DNA of 64,000 bases from contig NZ_JAHRYQ010000002.1 of NCBI RefSeq assembly GCF_020622065.1, forward strand, positions 126,867 to 190,866, written 5' to 3'. Of the stretch, positions 42,924 to 51,610 are shown in pieces (positions within the stretch are counted from its first letter, which is position 1; every line of letters begins with the position of its first letter). The DNA comes from Geothrix sp. (GTDB taxonomy: Bacteria; Acidobacteriota; Holophagae; Holophagales; Holophagaceae). The position numbers were made by a program, and so were the translations under genes. A model generated the notes under the pieces. It saw only the letters and a list, made by a program, of their open reading frames with translations, was not told the DNA's origin and did not search any database.

Positions 42924-44852
42924 TTGCCGTCCATCGCCCTGAGTTTGATCAATGTCACGAAACGATATGGCGCGACAGCCATCTTGGATGGATTGAGCCT
43001 CGGTCTCTTCCAGGGCGAAAAAGTTGGACTCATCGGCCGCAACGGCGCGGGGAAGAGCACCCTCTTCCGTCTGCTTTCGAACGACGAGACGCCGGATTCC
43101 GGCGAGGTGGTCCTCACCCAGGGGCTGCGGGTGGCGCGGCTGAGCCAGGAACCCCATTTCGCCCCGGGAGCCACGATCCGGCAGGCTCTGGAAGCCTCTC
43201 TGGCCGATCACTCGCTCCTCCTTGCCCGCCACCAGCAGATCCACGAGACCCTCCACGGGGCCTCCGGGGCGGTCGAGGCCCGTCTTCTTGACGAATTGCA
43301 AAGCGTGGAGCATCACCTCGAGCGCTGGGGCTGGGACCTGACCCCCCGCCTCAAGGCCGCGGCCACCGTCTGGAACCTGGACGACCTGGAGGCGGAGGTG
43401 GAATCCCTGTCCGGCGGCTGGCGCAAGCGGGTGGCCCTGGCCCAGGCCTGGCTCAAGGAGCCCGATGTGCTGGTGCTGGACGAGCCCACCAACCACCTGG
43501 ACCCGGACCAGGTGGAGCGCCTCGAGGCCTGGCTGCAGGCCTACGAAGGCGCCCTGCTCCTCATCACCCACGACCGCCACCTGCTGGACGCCGTGGCTAC
43601 CCGGATGCTGGAGCTGGAGGACGGCGCCCTCCGCAGCTACGAAGGAGGCTACAGCGACTACCTGCTGGAGAAGTCCGACCGGGAGTTCCGGGAATCGCGC
43701 CTCACCGAGCACATGCAGAACCGCCTGCGCCGCGAGATGGCCTGGCTGCGCCGCGGGGCCAAAGCCCGCACCCGCAAGTCCAAGCTCCGCATCCAGGAGG
43801 TCCTGGATCTGAAGGACACGGTGGACGACCGCACGCGCCTGGAGATCCGGCAAGGCCTCACCTTCGCCGCCGGCGGCAACCGGAGCGATGCCCTGATCCG
43901 TGCCGAGGGCCTGGGCTTCGCCTACCCCGGAGGGGCCGAGCTGCTGGGCGGACTGGACCTCTCCCTCCAGCGCGGCATGCGCATCGCCCTGCTGGGGCCC
44001 AACGGCTGCGGAAAATCCACCCTGCTCAAGGTTCTGCTCGGGGAGCTGGAAGCCACGGCCGGCGAGGTGGTCCGGCACCCGAAAATGGCCGCCACCACCA
44101 TCTCCCAGGGTCGGGGTGAGCTGGATGGCGCCCGCAGCATCCTCGACAACCTCGCGGACCGGGCCGCGCTGGTGGACACCGGCAACGGCACCATCCTGGC
44201 CCATGTCTACCTCACCCGGTTCGGCTTCCCCGTGGATCAGCAGGCCCGACCCGCCGCCACCCTCAGCGGCGGCGAGCGCAACCGCCTCTTGCTGGCCAAG
44301 GCCATGCTCAGCCCCGCGGACCTGCTGGTGCTGGATGAGCCCACGAACGATCTGGACATCCCCACCCTCCAGAACCTCGAGGAAGCCCTGCTCGGCTTCG
44401 GGGGCACCCTGCTGCTGGTGAGCCACGACCGCTTCTTCCTCGATCAGGTGGCCACGCACACCCTGGCCTGGAACCCCGCGGGAACCCCTCGGTGGGAGCT
44501 GTACGAGGGGGCCCCCTCCACCGTGCGGAGCCTCCGGGAGGCCCGGGCGGCAGCTCAGGAGCCCGTGAAGACCGAGGCCTCCAGGCCGGCCCCCAAGGCC
44601 GATTCGCCCCGGCCCCGGAAACCCGGTCTGTCCCAGAAGGAACAACGGCGGCTCGTGGAGGTGGAGGCAGCCCTGGACGCCCTCCACGCCCGGCTGGCCG
44701 CCGTGGATGCCTGCCTGGCGGACCCCTCGGCCTTCCTCACCTCCGACGGCCCCGGCCACCAGGCCCTCCGGGACCGGGAGGCGGTCCGGGCCGAGCAGGA
44801 AGTCCTTGAGCTGGAATGGCTGGATCTGGAGGAGAAGCGTGGGGGGGCCTGA
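42924..44852 (+). CDS. ABC-F family ATPase, Uup-like
   Basis: A 642-aa soluble protein with two ABC ATPase domains. Domain one: GRNGAGKST, SGGWRKR, DEPTNHLD. Domain two: GPNGCGKST, LSGGERNR, DEPTNDLD. A basic linker joins them (RREMAWLRRGAKARTRKSK) and a C-terminal coiled coil (RLVEVEAALDALHARLAAVD) is like the Uup DNA/RNA-binding tail. These proteins act on ribosomes or on nucleic acids, not in transport. The start is a TTG at 42924 with GAGGAG six nt upstream; the longer frame from 42852 runs into the MarR start and lacks a ribosome site. Confidence 0.93.
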   Translation: MPSIALSLINVTKRYGATAILDGLSLGLFQGEKVGLIGRNGAGKSTLFRLLSNDETPDSGEVVLTQGLRVARLSQEPHFAPGATIRQALEASLADHSLLLARHQQIHETLHGASGAVEARLLDELQSVEHHLERWGWDLTPRLKAAATVWNLDDLEAEVESLSGGWRKRVALAQAWLKEPDVLVLDEPTNHLDPDQVERLEAWLQAYEGALLLITHDRHLLDAVATRMLELEDGALRSYEGGYSDYLLEKSDREFRESRLTEHMQNRLRREMAWLRRGAKARTRKSKLRIQEVLDLKDTVDDRTRLEIRQGLTFAAGGNRSDALIRAEGLGFAYPGGAELLGGLDLSLQRGMRIALLGPNGCGKSTLLKVLLGELEATAGEVVRHPKMAATTISQGRGELDGARSILDNLADRAALVDTGNGTILAHVYLTRFGFPVDQQARPAATLSGGERNRLLLAKAMLSPADLLVLDEPTNDLDIPTLQNLEEALLGFGGTLLLVSHDRFFLDQVATHTLAWNPAGTPRWELYEGAPSTVRSLREARAAAQEPVKTEASRPAPKADSPRPRKPGLSQKEQRRLVEVEAALDALHARLAAVDACLADPSAFLTSDGPGHQALRDREAVRAEQEVLELEWLDLEEKRGGA

Positions 44853-44934
44853 TCCCATCACAAGTTTGCCTCGGACCGGGCGGTTCGCGGGCCTTTTCGC
44901 TACCCTGGGACCTGGACTTTTTTGTGGAGTGGCC

Positions 44935-45942
44935 ATGCGCCCGATGCCTATCGTTCTTTTCTCCGCCGTGGCACTGGTCGCCCAGGCCCCCGCCAGCGCC
45001 GATCTCGCCCAGCGGTTCAACACCGAGCTGCCCGGCATCAACCAGATGCTCAAGACCTTCCGGGCCCAGGAAGCGCTGGTGAAGATGGAGACCCTGGTTC
45101 CCGCCGAGCGCCCTGCCTTCAACGGCGCGAACCTCCAGACCATCGGCCTGAGCCTGGACAACGCCCAGGGCCTCATGTCCCTCTACCGCCTCTGGGCCAA
45201 TGTGGCCGCCGAATCCGGCCAGTGGGAGAAGGCCGTGGAGATCCAGCAGAAGCGGGTCAAGGCCGCCCAGGCCATCCGCGCCGACCTGGACAAGGCCCAG
45301 GCCCCCATCGCTGCCCAGTGGGAGAAGGCCGCCAAGGATTCCCAGGACTACCTCGCCAAGAACGCCTCCCGCCAGCAGGAGCTGCAGGCCAGCCTGAGCG
45401 CCCTCCAGGAGGATGTGACCGCGGTGAACGCCAAAACGAAGAAGCTGGATGCCAAGGGCATGGAGGAGCTCAAGGCGCGGATCGCCAAGGCGCCCCAGGA
45501 GCAGCAGGAGCTCGATCAGATCGCCGCGGCCCTGCCCGTCCACAAGCAGAACCTCGGCAATGCCCCCAAGATCACCAAGGTGCTCGCCGACAACCGCAAG
45601 GAGGCCGACGGCCTGCTGAAGGCCGCAGAGGAGGCCGCCGCCAAGTCCAAGGAGGTCCTGGCCAGCCAGAACGATGAGATCACCAAGTTCAACACCGAGC
45701 AGGTGATCAAGAAGGTGAAGATCGTCGGCAAGAAGAACTGGGTCGATGCGGTGCTTCGCAACCCCGAGAATGTCACCAAGCTCAATGGCTCCCAGGCCCA
45801 GGCGGCCTTCCTCAACCGCCTGCTGGTGCTCGATCCCGGCAATGCCGGTGCCCAGAAGGCCCTGGACAACCTGAAGCAGGGCAAGGAGCCCTTCGTGAAG
45901 GAAGCCAAGGGCGCGAAGAAGGGCAGCGCGAAGAAGAAGTGA
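44935..45942 (+). CDS. Exported helical protein of unknown function (paralogue of the next gene)
   Basis: A 335-aa protein with signal peptide MRPMPIVLFSAVALVAQAPA. The mature part is almost entirely charged helix, with several likely coiled coils (for example 100-260). It ends with LNRLLVLDPGNAGAQKALDN and a Lys-rich tail (KGAKKGSAKKK). The next gene ends in the same way (LQKLDPANKDVVRLVNGLL, KSAPKKKG), so the two look like diverged copies. No family name is recognised. GGAG lies just upstream of the ATG. The pair is one operon with 31 nt between. Confidence 0.75.
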   Translation: MRPMPIVLFSAVALVAQAPASADLAQRFNTELPGINQMLKTFRAQEALVKMETLVPAERPAFNGANLQTIGLSLDNAQGLMSLYRLWANVAAESGQWEKAVEIQQKRVKAAQAIRADLDKAQAPIAAQWEKAAKDSQDYLAKNASRQQELQASLSALQEDVTAVNAKTKKLDAKGMEELKARIAKAPQEQQELDQIAAALPVHKQNLGNAPKITKVLADNRKEADGLLKAAEEAAAKSKEVLASQNDEITKFNTEQVIKKVKIVGKKNWVDAVLRNPENVTKLNGSQAQAAFLNRLLVLDPGNAGAQKALDNLKQGKEPFVKEAKGAKKGSAKKK

Positions 45943-45973
45943 TCGCGCCGAACCCCACCTGGAAGGAGCGTCC

Positions 45974-46834
45974 ATGAGCCGCCTCGGTTTCCTGCTTGCC
46001 TGCGCCCTGGCCACGAGCCTGGGCGCCCAGAACCTTACCGACCGCTTCAAGGAGGTGAGGGGTCCCTGGGAAATCCAGCTGGAACGGGGTGATGCCCCCA
46101 CCGTGCGCCGGGGCGTCGAGGCCCTCCTGGGCCGCGAAGGTCTCACCGTGAATCCCTCGGACTACAACGACATGCACGCCCTGGTGGCCCTGCGCAGCCT
46201 GGCCGCCCGCGCCTGCGTGGCCGAGGGCAGCTGGGAGGACGCGGTCGTCCACCTGCAGAAGGCCCAGGCGGTGGCCGAGGAGAACCTCCACACCGCCGAG
46301 CCCCTGCTGGCCAAGACGCGCATGGAGCATGAGCTCAAGCTCCGCGAGTTCCAGGACGCCATGGCCAAGCAGGCCCCCCGTCTCAAGGAACTCGAAGAGG
46401 CACCCGGGCTGTCCCAGGATCAGATGAAGGTCCGTCAGCAGCTGAAGATCTTCATGGATGAGCAGAAGGCCGCCATCGCCCACAGTGAGCGGGCCCTGAA
46501 GGACATCGAGGGCATCCTGACCCGGCTCCGCCAGACCAAGGACAGCACGGCCAAGGCCGCCGCCGACTGGCAGGCGTTCCTTGCCAAGGAGAAAGCCGAG
46601 ATGGCCGAAGCCGGCGGCACCACCCGCTTCGTGGCCGAGAAGCTCGAGCAGGTGAAGGCCGACGATGCCCGTCCCCAATCCGAACGGCTCACCTACGCCC
46701 GCCGTCTCCAGAAGCTCGACCCGGCCAACAAGGATGTCGTCCGGCTGGTGAACGGCCTCCTGGGCAAGGATGAGGCACCCGAACCGGCGAAACCCGCGAA
46801 GAAGCGGAAGTCCGCCCCCAAGAAGAAAGGCTGA
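45974..46834 (+). CDS. Exported helical protein of unknown function (paralogue of the previous gene)
   Basis: A 286-aa protein with signal peptide SRLGFLLACALATSLGAQ. It shares with its neighbour the same plan: short N-terminal domain, TPR-like pair (VALRSLAARACVAEGSWEDA VVHLQ), long charged helices, a terminal LDPxN repeat and a Lys-rich tail. Function unknown; a periplasmic scaffold role is possible. AAGGAG precedes ATG 45974. A strong terminator follows. Confidence 0.75.
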   Translation: MSRLGFLLACALATSLGAQNLTDRFKEVRGPWEIQLERGDAPTVRRGVEALLGREGLTVNPSDYNDMHALVALRSLAARACVAEGSWEDAVVHLQKAQAVAEENLHTAEPLLAKTRMEHELKLREFQDAMAKQAPRLKELEEAPGLSQDQMKVRQQLKIFMDEQKAAIAHSERALKDIEGILTRLRQTKDSTAKAAADWQAFLAKEKAEMAEAGGTTRFVAEKLEQVKADDARPQSERLTYARRLQKLDPANKDVVRLVNGLLGKDEAPEPAKPAKKRKSAPKKKG

Positions 46835-46855
46835 TACTCCGGCCTTGTTGCTACG

Positions 46856-46882
46856 AAAAAGCGGCCCGATGGGCCGCTTTTT
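46856..46882. terminator. Bidirectional terminator between convergent genes
   Basis: AAAAAGCGGCCC / GGGCCGCTTTTT, a perfect 12-bp stem with a 3-nt loop, with A and T runs on both sides. It serves the gene ending at 46834 and the convergent beta-barrel gene ending at 46901. Confidence 0.85.
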
Positions 46883-46900
46883 CGCAGCAACGGGGACTGT

Positions 46901-47554
46901 TTAGAAGACGAAGCCGAACCCCACCTTCACGAAGTCGGTGGCCGGGGGATCGCCGGCGGCGACATCGTGGCTGGTCAGGGTCTTGTGGAAGGTGGCTTCC
47001 AGGGTGAACCGCATCCCCGCGTCGTAACCGAAGCTGTGGCCGAGGCCCAGCGAACCGCCCATGCGGCTCTTGCGCGTGGTGTCGGTGTAGTCGTACAGCG
47101 GGTCGCCAAAGCTGCGATCAAACTGTTCGAAGTCCGCAGAAAGACCGGCCACGAAATAGAGCCCGCGATGCCGGAAGGCCGTGCCCTGGGGGAAGATCTG
47201 CAGGTCGCCCCCCAGGTTGAACTGCGAGTGGCGGAGGTTGATGCTGGTCTCGCCCGGGGCCCGGTTGGTGCCGTTTTCGGCCGATCCGCTGAGGTTCAGA
47301 CGGATCGCCAAGCTGCGATCCACGGGGAAGCTGACCGTGAAGCTGCCACCCAGGCCCACATCGTAGGTCTCCTTCTGGGGGGCGATGACTCGGCCGGCGC
47401 TGGGGCTGAAGTAGGCGGGATAGGTCTGGCTGGCGAAGTCCCCCGTGGGGAAGAGCAGGTTCAGGCTGAACCCGATGTGCGGGCTCTGGGCCGAGAGGGT
47501 GGCTCCCGAAGCAAGGAGCAGGGGGAGCAGGAGCAGCGGGGCGGGACGGCGCAT
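46901..47554 (-). CDS. Outer-membrane beta-barrel protein
   Basis: A 217-aa exported protein (signal peptide LLLLPLLLASGATLSAQ). The mature sequence is a run of alternating-hydrophobic strands with aromatic girdles, ending in VKVGFGFVF, a terminal strand with C-terminal Phe as recognised by the BAM machinery. It looks like the small OMP_b-brl family of about eight strands. No enzyme or ligand is suggested. It stands alone, divergent from the next gene. Confidence 0.82.
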   Translation of the reverse strand: MRRPAPLLLLPLLLASGATLSAQSPHIGFSLNLLFPTGDFASQTYPAYFSPSAGRVIAPQKETYDVGLGGSFTVSFPVDRSLAIRLNLSGSAENGTNRAPGETSINLRHSQFNLGGDLQIFPQGTAFRHRGLYFVAGLSADFEQFDRSFGDPLYDYTDTTRKSRMGGSLGLGHSFGYDAGMRFTLEATFHKTLTSHDVAAGDPPATDFVKVGFGFVF

Positions 47555-47716
47555 GGGGCCTCCAGGAAAGAGCGGTTTGGATGGCTACGGAGCGAAGGGT
47601 GTGCCAGGTTACGCCAAGTGGCGTCAATCCTTGGATCCCGCGCAGCTTACTCCGGTTGAAGGGGGAGAGCCACCGCGGCGTTTTGCCTCAGGGCGGTGCA
47701 ATTGCAACAGCGGGCT

Positions 47717-47744
47717 TTGGGCCTGGGCCGCGATGGCCTACTCT
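47717..47744 (+). promoter_or_regulatory. Probable promoter of the gene at 47765
   Basis: TTGGGC (47717-47722), 16-nt spacer, TACTCT (47739-47744), 20 nt before the start codon. Confidence 0.45.
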
Positions 47745-47764
47745 GGACAGAATGAGGATGGTTC

Positions 47765-48592
47765 ATGGCGTGGAAGCAGGATCTGGCGAAGTTGAAGCAG
47801 CAGTTGGCTCCTGAAGACCCGGCGCGTCCGGCCGCCAAGCCCTTGCCCAAGCCCGTACCCAAACCCGAGGGGCCGGCCAGCCTGGATGACGAAGATTCGG
47901 TCTTCCTGTCGGCCATGGGTCTGAAGCCAGCCGCCCCCCGGCCTCCGGCCAAGGCCCCTCTGGCCCCCGCCCCGACGGCAGAGGCGCCCCCGCCCCCTCC
48001 GCCCGTCCCCGAAACCTTCCAGGAGGCCCTGAAGGACTTGAAGGGCCTGAAGCCCATGGCCCGGTCGCTCCAGGGACAGCTGGACCGGGAGCCGCCGGTT
48101 CGGGTGCCGACACCCGCACCCGTCCCGGCTCAGAGCCAGGTCCCGCCGCCGCCCCTCCCGCCCCAGCCTCAGCCGCCCGCCCCCCCGACCCTGCTGGTTG
48201 CGGTGCCCTCCCCTGGGCCCGGAAAGACCGCTGCCCCCGTTCCCATGGCTGTTCCCGCGGCTCTTCCCGTGGCCAGTTCCACCTCGGCCCCGGTCCGGTT
48301 CCAGTTGGCGGCGGGCATGGCCCTGGAGGTGGACGGCGTGCTGGATCTGCGTGGGCATTCGGTCCCGGACGCCGTGGAGCGCCTGAAGGACCGGCTGGGA
48401 GATGGCCTGGTGCTGGGCTGGCGCAGCCTCCAGGTCACCCTGGGACCCGATCCGAAGCTTCATGAGGGCCTGCTCGACCTGCTCGCCTCGGGCCAGGTTC
48501 CCATGGTGGCCCGCTATGCCCAGGCCCCGGTCCCCATGGGTGGGAGCCAAGCCTGGCTGCTGTATTTCACCCCTTCCCAGCCCCAATCCTGA
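47765..48592 (+). CDS. Pro-rich protein with a degenerate Smr-like C-terminal domain
   Basis: A 275-aa protein. Residues 1-185 are low-complexity Pro/Ala with islands of charged helix (WKQDLAKLKQQLAPEDPARP). Residues about 190-272 follow the Smr fold order: VDGVLDLRGHSVPDAVERL, the GWRSLQVTLGPDPKL stretch, and VARYAQAPVPMGGSQAWLL. Smr domains are nickases or ribonucleases; here the usual HGKG glycine loop is replaced by LGPDPK, so catalysis may be lost. GAGG lies before the ATG. Same strand as the kinase gene 36 nt downstream. Confidence 0.7.
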   Translation: MAWKQDLAKLKQQLAPEDPARPAAKPLPKPVPKPEGPASLDDEDSVFLSAMGLKPAAPRPPAKAPLAPAPTAEAPPPPPPVPETFQEALKDLKGLKPMARSLQGQLDREPPVRVPTPAPVPAQSQVPPPPLPPQPQPPAPPTLLVAVPSPGPGKTAAPVPMAVPAALPVASSTSAPVRFQLAAGMALEVDGVLDLRGHSVPDAVERLKDRLGDGLVLGWRSLQVTLGPDPKLHEGLLDLLASGQVPMVARYAQAPVPMGGSQAWLLYFTPSQPQS

Positions 48593-48628
48593 TCCAGGCA
48601 CCTGAACTGCGCACATGGAGTGTTTCTG

Positions 48629-49540
48629 ATGAGCTTGCTGGTCGTCGGCAGTGTGGCTTTTGATGATCTGGAGACGCCCTTCGGGCGCCGCGAGCATGCC
48701 CTCGGGGGCTCGGCGACCTACTTCTCCCTGAGCGCCAGCCGCTTCCACCCCGTGCGCATGGTCGCCGTGGTGGGCGAAGACTTCGGCCCGGAGCAGATGC
48801 GGGTCTTCAGCGGCCGGCCCATCGACCTGGCTGGGCTTTCGAAGGTCAAGGGCCTCAGCTTCCACTGGAAGGGCGCCTACGGCTATGACCTGAACGAGGC
48901 CAAGACCCTCGCCACGGATCTCAATGTCTTCGCGGATTTCCGCCCCGATCTGCCTGAGGCCTACCGGGAATCCCAATACCTGTTCCTGGGGAACATCGAC
49001 CCGGCCCTGCAGCTGGATGTGGTGCGCCAGATGGCGAAGCGCCCCCGCTGGATCGCCCTGGACACCATGAACTACTGGATCCGGGGCGCCCGCCCGGCCC
49101 TGGAGGCGGTCCTGAAGGAAGTGGACATCCTTCTGGTCAACGATGCCGAGGTGCGGGAACTGACCCGGGAGCACAGCCTCCTCAAGGCCTACAGGAAGAT
49201 CCAGGCCCTGGGTCCCCGCATCCTCGTGGTCAAGCGCGGCGAGTACGGCATGGCCCTGTTCACCCCCGAGGGCCACTTCGCCGCCCCCGCCTACCCCCTG
49301 GAGAATGTCTTCGATCCCACCGGGGCCGGGGACACCTTTGCCGGCGGTTTCCTGGGCTATCTGGCCTGGATCGAGCGGACGGATGTGACGGCCCTGAAAC
49401 ATGCCTCCCTGGTGGGATCGGTCATGGCCAGCTTCACCGTGGAGCAGTTCTCCACTGAGCGCCTGGAGCAGATCACACAGGACGAAGTCCGCAACCGCTT
49501 GGCATTATTTTCAGATATGATCCGCGTCGAAGACCTATAA
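48629..49540 (+). CDS. PfkB-family sugar/nucleoside kinase
   Basis: A 303-aa ribokinase-fold kinase. The C-terminal signature DPTGAGDTFAGGFLGYL holds the catalytic Asp and anion hole. N-terminal GGSATYFSLSASRF matches the substrate-binding lid region. Substrate specificity is not evident (sugar or nucleoside). ATG 48629 has GGAG eight nt upstream; the GTG at 48620 is too close to it. TATAAT lies over its stop codon (49536-49541) and may be the -10 of the next gene. Confidence 0.88.
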   Translation: MSLLVVGSVAFDDLETPFGRREHALGGSATYFSLSASRFHPVRMVAVVGEDFGPEQMRVFSGRPIDLAGLSKVKGLSFHWKGAYGYDLNEAKTLATDLNVFADFRPDLPEAYRESQYLFLGNIDPALQLDVVRQMAKRPRWIALDTMNYWIRGARPALEAVLKEVDILLVNDAEVRELTREHSLLKAYRKIQALGPRILVVKRGEYGMALFTPEGHFAAPAYPLENVFDPTGAGDTFAGGFLGYLAWIERTDVTALKHASLVGSVMASFTVEQFSTERLEQITQDEVRNRLALFSDMIRVEDL

Positions 49541-49571
49541 TCAGCACCACCTAATCCTCCGGGGGTACCTG

Positions 49572-50735
49572 ATGCACCAGCCCTATCGCCTGCATGTCGG
49601 TCGGCTGCGCTTCCTCTTGGCCGCGCCTGGGCTCGCCGTGGCCTTGGCCCTCGCCCCGGGCCTCCATGCCCAGGAAGCCACCCCTGGCACAATCAAGGTC
49701 GAGGCCCACAGCTCGAAATGGGATTATCCCAAGGAGCTCAAGGTTCCCGAAGGATCCCGGACCCACATTGTCCAGAAGGGCGACACCCTGTGGGACCTGT
49801 CTGGCAAGTACCTGGGCAACCCCTACGCTTGGCCGCAGATCTGGGAACTGAACCAGTGGATCAAGGATCCGCACTGGATCTACCCTGGCGACCCGCTGAT
49901 CATCGACCTGACCCGGGCCGTCGCCACGGCGGGCTCGGTGCCGGATGCCGTCTCGAACCTCCAGCCCGACCAGCGGCGCCTGGACCCCAGCGCCCACCGC
50001 CGGCCCGAGCTGGCCTTCGCCTTCCAGGACTTCATCCAGCTGCCCTTCCTGGCTCCGCAGGGTGCCGAAGCCCACTACAAGAGCCAGGGCGCTTTCACCC
50101 TGACCTCGAACCGCCGCGAAGACCGGCGTCTCCTCCTCGAGGGGGAGACCGTCTACATGAATGGCGGCAGCGAGCAGGGCGTCAAGGTCGGCGACCGCTT
50201 CCTCGTCCTCAAGACCGTGGCCCGCAAGCTCGTGCACCCCACCGCCAAGCGGCACCTGGGGGATGTGGTGCAGCAGGTGGGCGTCATCCGCGTGATCACC
50301 GCCCAGAATAAGGGTTCCGTGGCCACCATCGAGCGCTGCCTCGACGGCGTGGAAGTGGGCGACCATCTCGTCCGCTTCACGGAACCGGCGAACATCCCCC
50401 TTCAGCTCCGGACGGATACGGGCGACCCTGTGAAGGTGGCCTCCGGCGCGGCTGTCGTGGTGTTCGCCCGGGATGAGCATCAGCACACCGCCGCTGGCGA
50501 CATGATCATCGTGGACAAGGGTGGCAACGATGGGCTGAAGGTGGGCGATGTGCTGCTCGCGGTCCGCGTGAAGACCTTCCCCGTGGGCCCCGACGACGAC
50601 AAGAAGGGCGCCACGGAGACCACCACCCACTACCTGGGCCAGGCCATCGTGGTCCGCACCGAGGCGCAGACGGCCACCTGCCGGGTGCTGCGCTCCAATG
50701 AAGAGATCCGGATGGGCGACACCCTCACCCGCTGA
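49572..50735 (+). CDS. Exported LysM-domain protein
   Basis: A 387-aa protein with signal peptide (RFLLAAPGLAVALALAPGLH). One LysM-like module at about 63-110: HIVQKGDTLWDLSGKYLGNP, WPQIWELN, IYPGDPLII, which binds peptidoglycan. The longer second half has several beta-rich repeats (VKVGDRFLVLKTV, LKVGDVLLAVRVK) resembling linked small barrels. Likely a cell-wall-associated protein of unknown partner. A strong terminator follows. Confidence 0.85.
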   Translation: MHQPYRLHVGRLRFLLAAPGLAVALALAPGLHAQEATPGTIKVEAHSSKWDYPKELKVPEGSRTHIVQKGDTLWDLSGKYLGNPYAWPQIWELNQWIKDPHWIYPGDPLIIDLTRAVATAGSVPDAVSNLQPDQRRLDPSAHRRPELAFAFQDFIQLPFLAPQGAEAHYKSQGAFTLTSNRREDRRLLLEGETVYMNGGSEQGVKVGDRFLVLKTVARKLVHPTAKRHLGDVVQQVGVIRVITAQNKGSVATIERCLDGVEVGDHLVRFTEPANIPLQLRTDTGDPVKVASGAAVVVFARDEHQHTAAGDMIIVDKGGNDGLKVGDVLLAVRVKTFPVGPDDDKKGATETTTHYLGQAIVVRTEAQTATCRVLRSNEEIRMGDTLTR

Positions 50736-50750
50736 CCTGCACTGCAAACC

Positions 50751-50779
50751 TGAAAGGCCCCCGGATCGGGGGCCTTTCA
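50751..50779. terminator. Terminator between convergent genes
   Basis: TGAAAGGCCCCCG / CGGGGGCCTTTCA, a perfect 13-bp stem with a 3-nt loop, between the LysM gene and rsmG, which converge. Confidence 0.8.
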
Positions 50780-50782
50780 GCA

Positions 50783-51373
50783 TCAAGAGGGCTGGACCGT
50801 CTGCCTCAGCTCCACCACGACCCGCTGCCCCCGGGTGGGAAGGGCGTAGGGATGGGGGGTGGCCATCCATCCCATCGGCAGGGGCTCGTGGGCCCATTCG
50901 GGTCCCTTGAGGGCCAGGAAGGGGCTCCCGGCCTTCCCGTGCCGCCCCCACCAACCCGCCAGCTGGCCCAGGGCTCCCAGGGCCTTGGCCGTGCCCAGGT
51001 CCGCGCCCAGGGGGGGGAGTTCCTCCAAGCGACCATGGATGGCTTTCAGGTTGGGAACGGGCAATTCCAGGGCCGCCTGCCGGACGAAGGCCAGCTTCTT
51101 GGTCGAAGCGTCGACGGCGAGGATCTCCAGATCGGGGCGGGCCAAGGCCAGGACGACCGCCGGGCAACCCATGCCCGTTCCCAGGTCCGCCACCCGGGCC
51201 CCCGGAGGCAGGCCCTCCAGGAAGGGCAGGAGAATCGCCGCGTCCAGCAGCAGTTCCTCCCGGCGCTCCCCCGGGGGAAGGGCCGTCAGGGCATGGGTCC
51301 GGTTCCAACGGTCCAGGAGGACCAGGAAACGCCCCAGGGGGGCATTGAGGGCTGCAGGAAGGCGAGGCTCCAT
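50783..51373 (-). CDS. rsmG: 16S rRNA (guanine-N7) methyltransferase RsmG
   Basis: A 196-aa SAM-dependent methyltransferase that modifies G527 of 16S rRNA in E. coli numbering. WNRTHALTA is the family N-terminal motif. SAM motif: VADLGTGMGCPAVVLAL. DASTKKLAFVRQAA follows. It is slightly short compared with typical RsmG (about 205-215 aa), and the usual catalytic-region sequence around SRA is TAKALGAL here. It stands alone, away from mnmG or par genes. Confidence 0.9.
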   Translation of the reverse strand: MEPRLPAALNAPLGRFLVLLDRWNRTHALTALPPGERREELLLDAAILLPFLEGLPPGARVADLGTGMGCPAVVLALARPDLEILAVDASTKKLAFVRQAALELPVPNLKAIHGRLEELPPLGADLGTAKALGALGQLAGWWGRHGKAGSPFLALKGPEWAHEPLPMGWMATPHPYALPTRGQRVVVELRQTVQPS

Positions 51374-51610
51374 GCTCCAAGGATGCCAGGGAAGCGGTAG
51401 ACCTCCGCTTGAATTCTTATCATTTGAATTATTTCTTCTTTGTATTCAATACTTTTTGAAATTTTTAGAACTTGTTTCATGCGAAAAACACTCTATTGTC
51501 TGAGGTGTCAACATCGATGCATTTCCTGCATCTAGAATTATGACATTGACGGATCGAGCAATAGATCCGATGATGATTCCCCTTTGATTGATCTTCCACA
51601 GGAGCCGGCT
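51374..51610. other. AT-rich divergent intergenic region
   Basis: 237 nt between rsmG and ybeY. 51410-51480 is far more A/T-rich than anything else nearby and contains several ATTTGAAT/TATTCAA-type words. GATGCA-tttcc-TGCATC (about 51513-51531) is an inverted repeat. No gene is supported. Confidence 0.5.
51546..51574 (+). promoter_or_regulatory. Probable ybeY promoter
   Basis: TTGACG (51546-51551), 17-nt spacer, GATGAT (51569-51574), 36 nt before the ybeY start codon. Confidence 0.5.
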
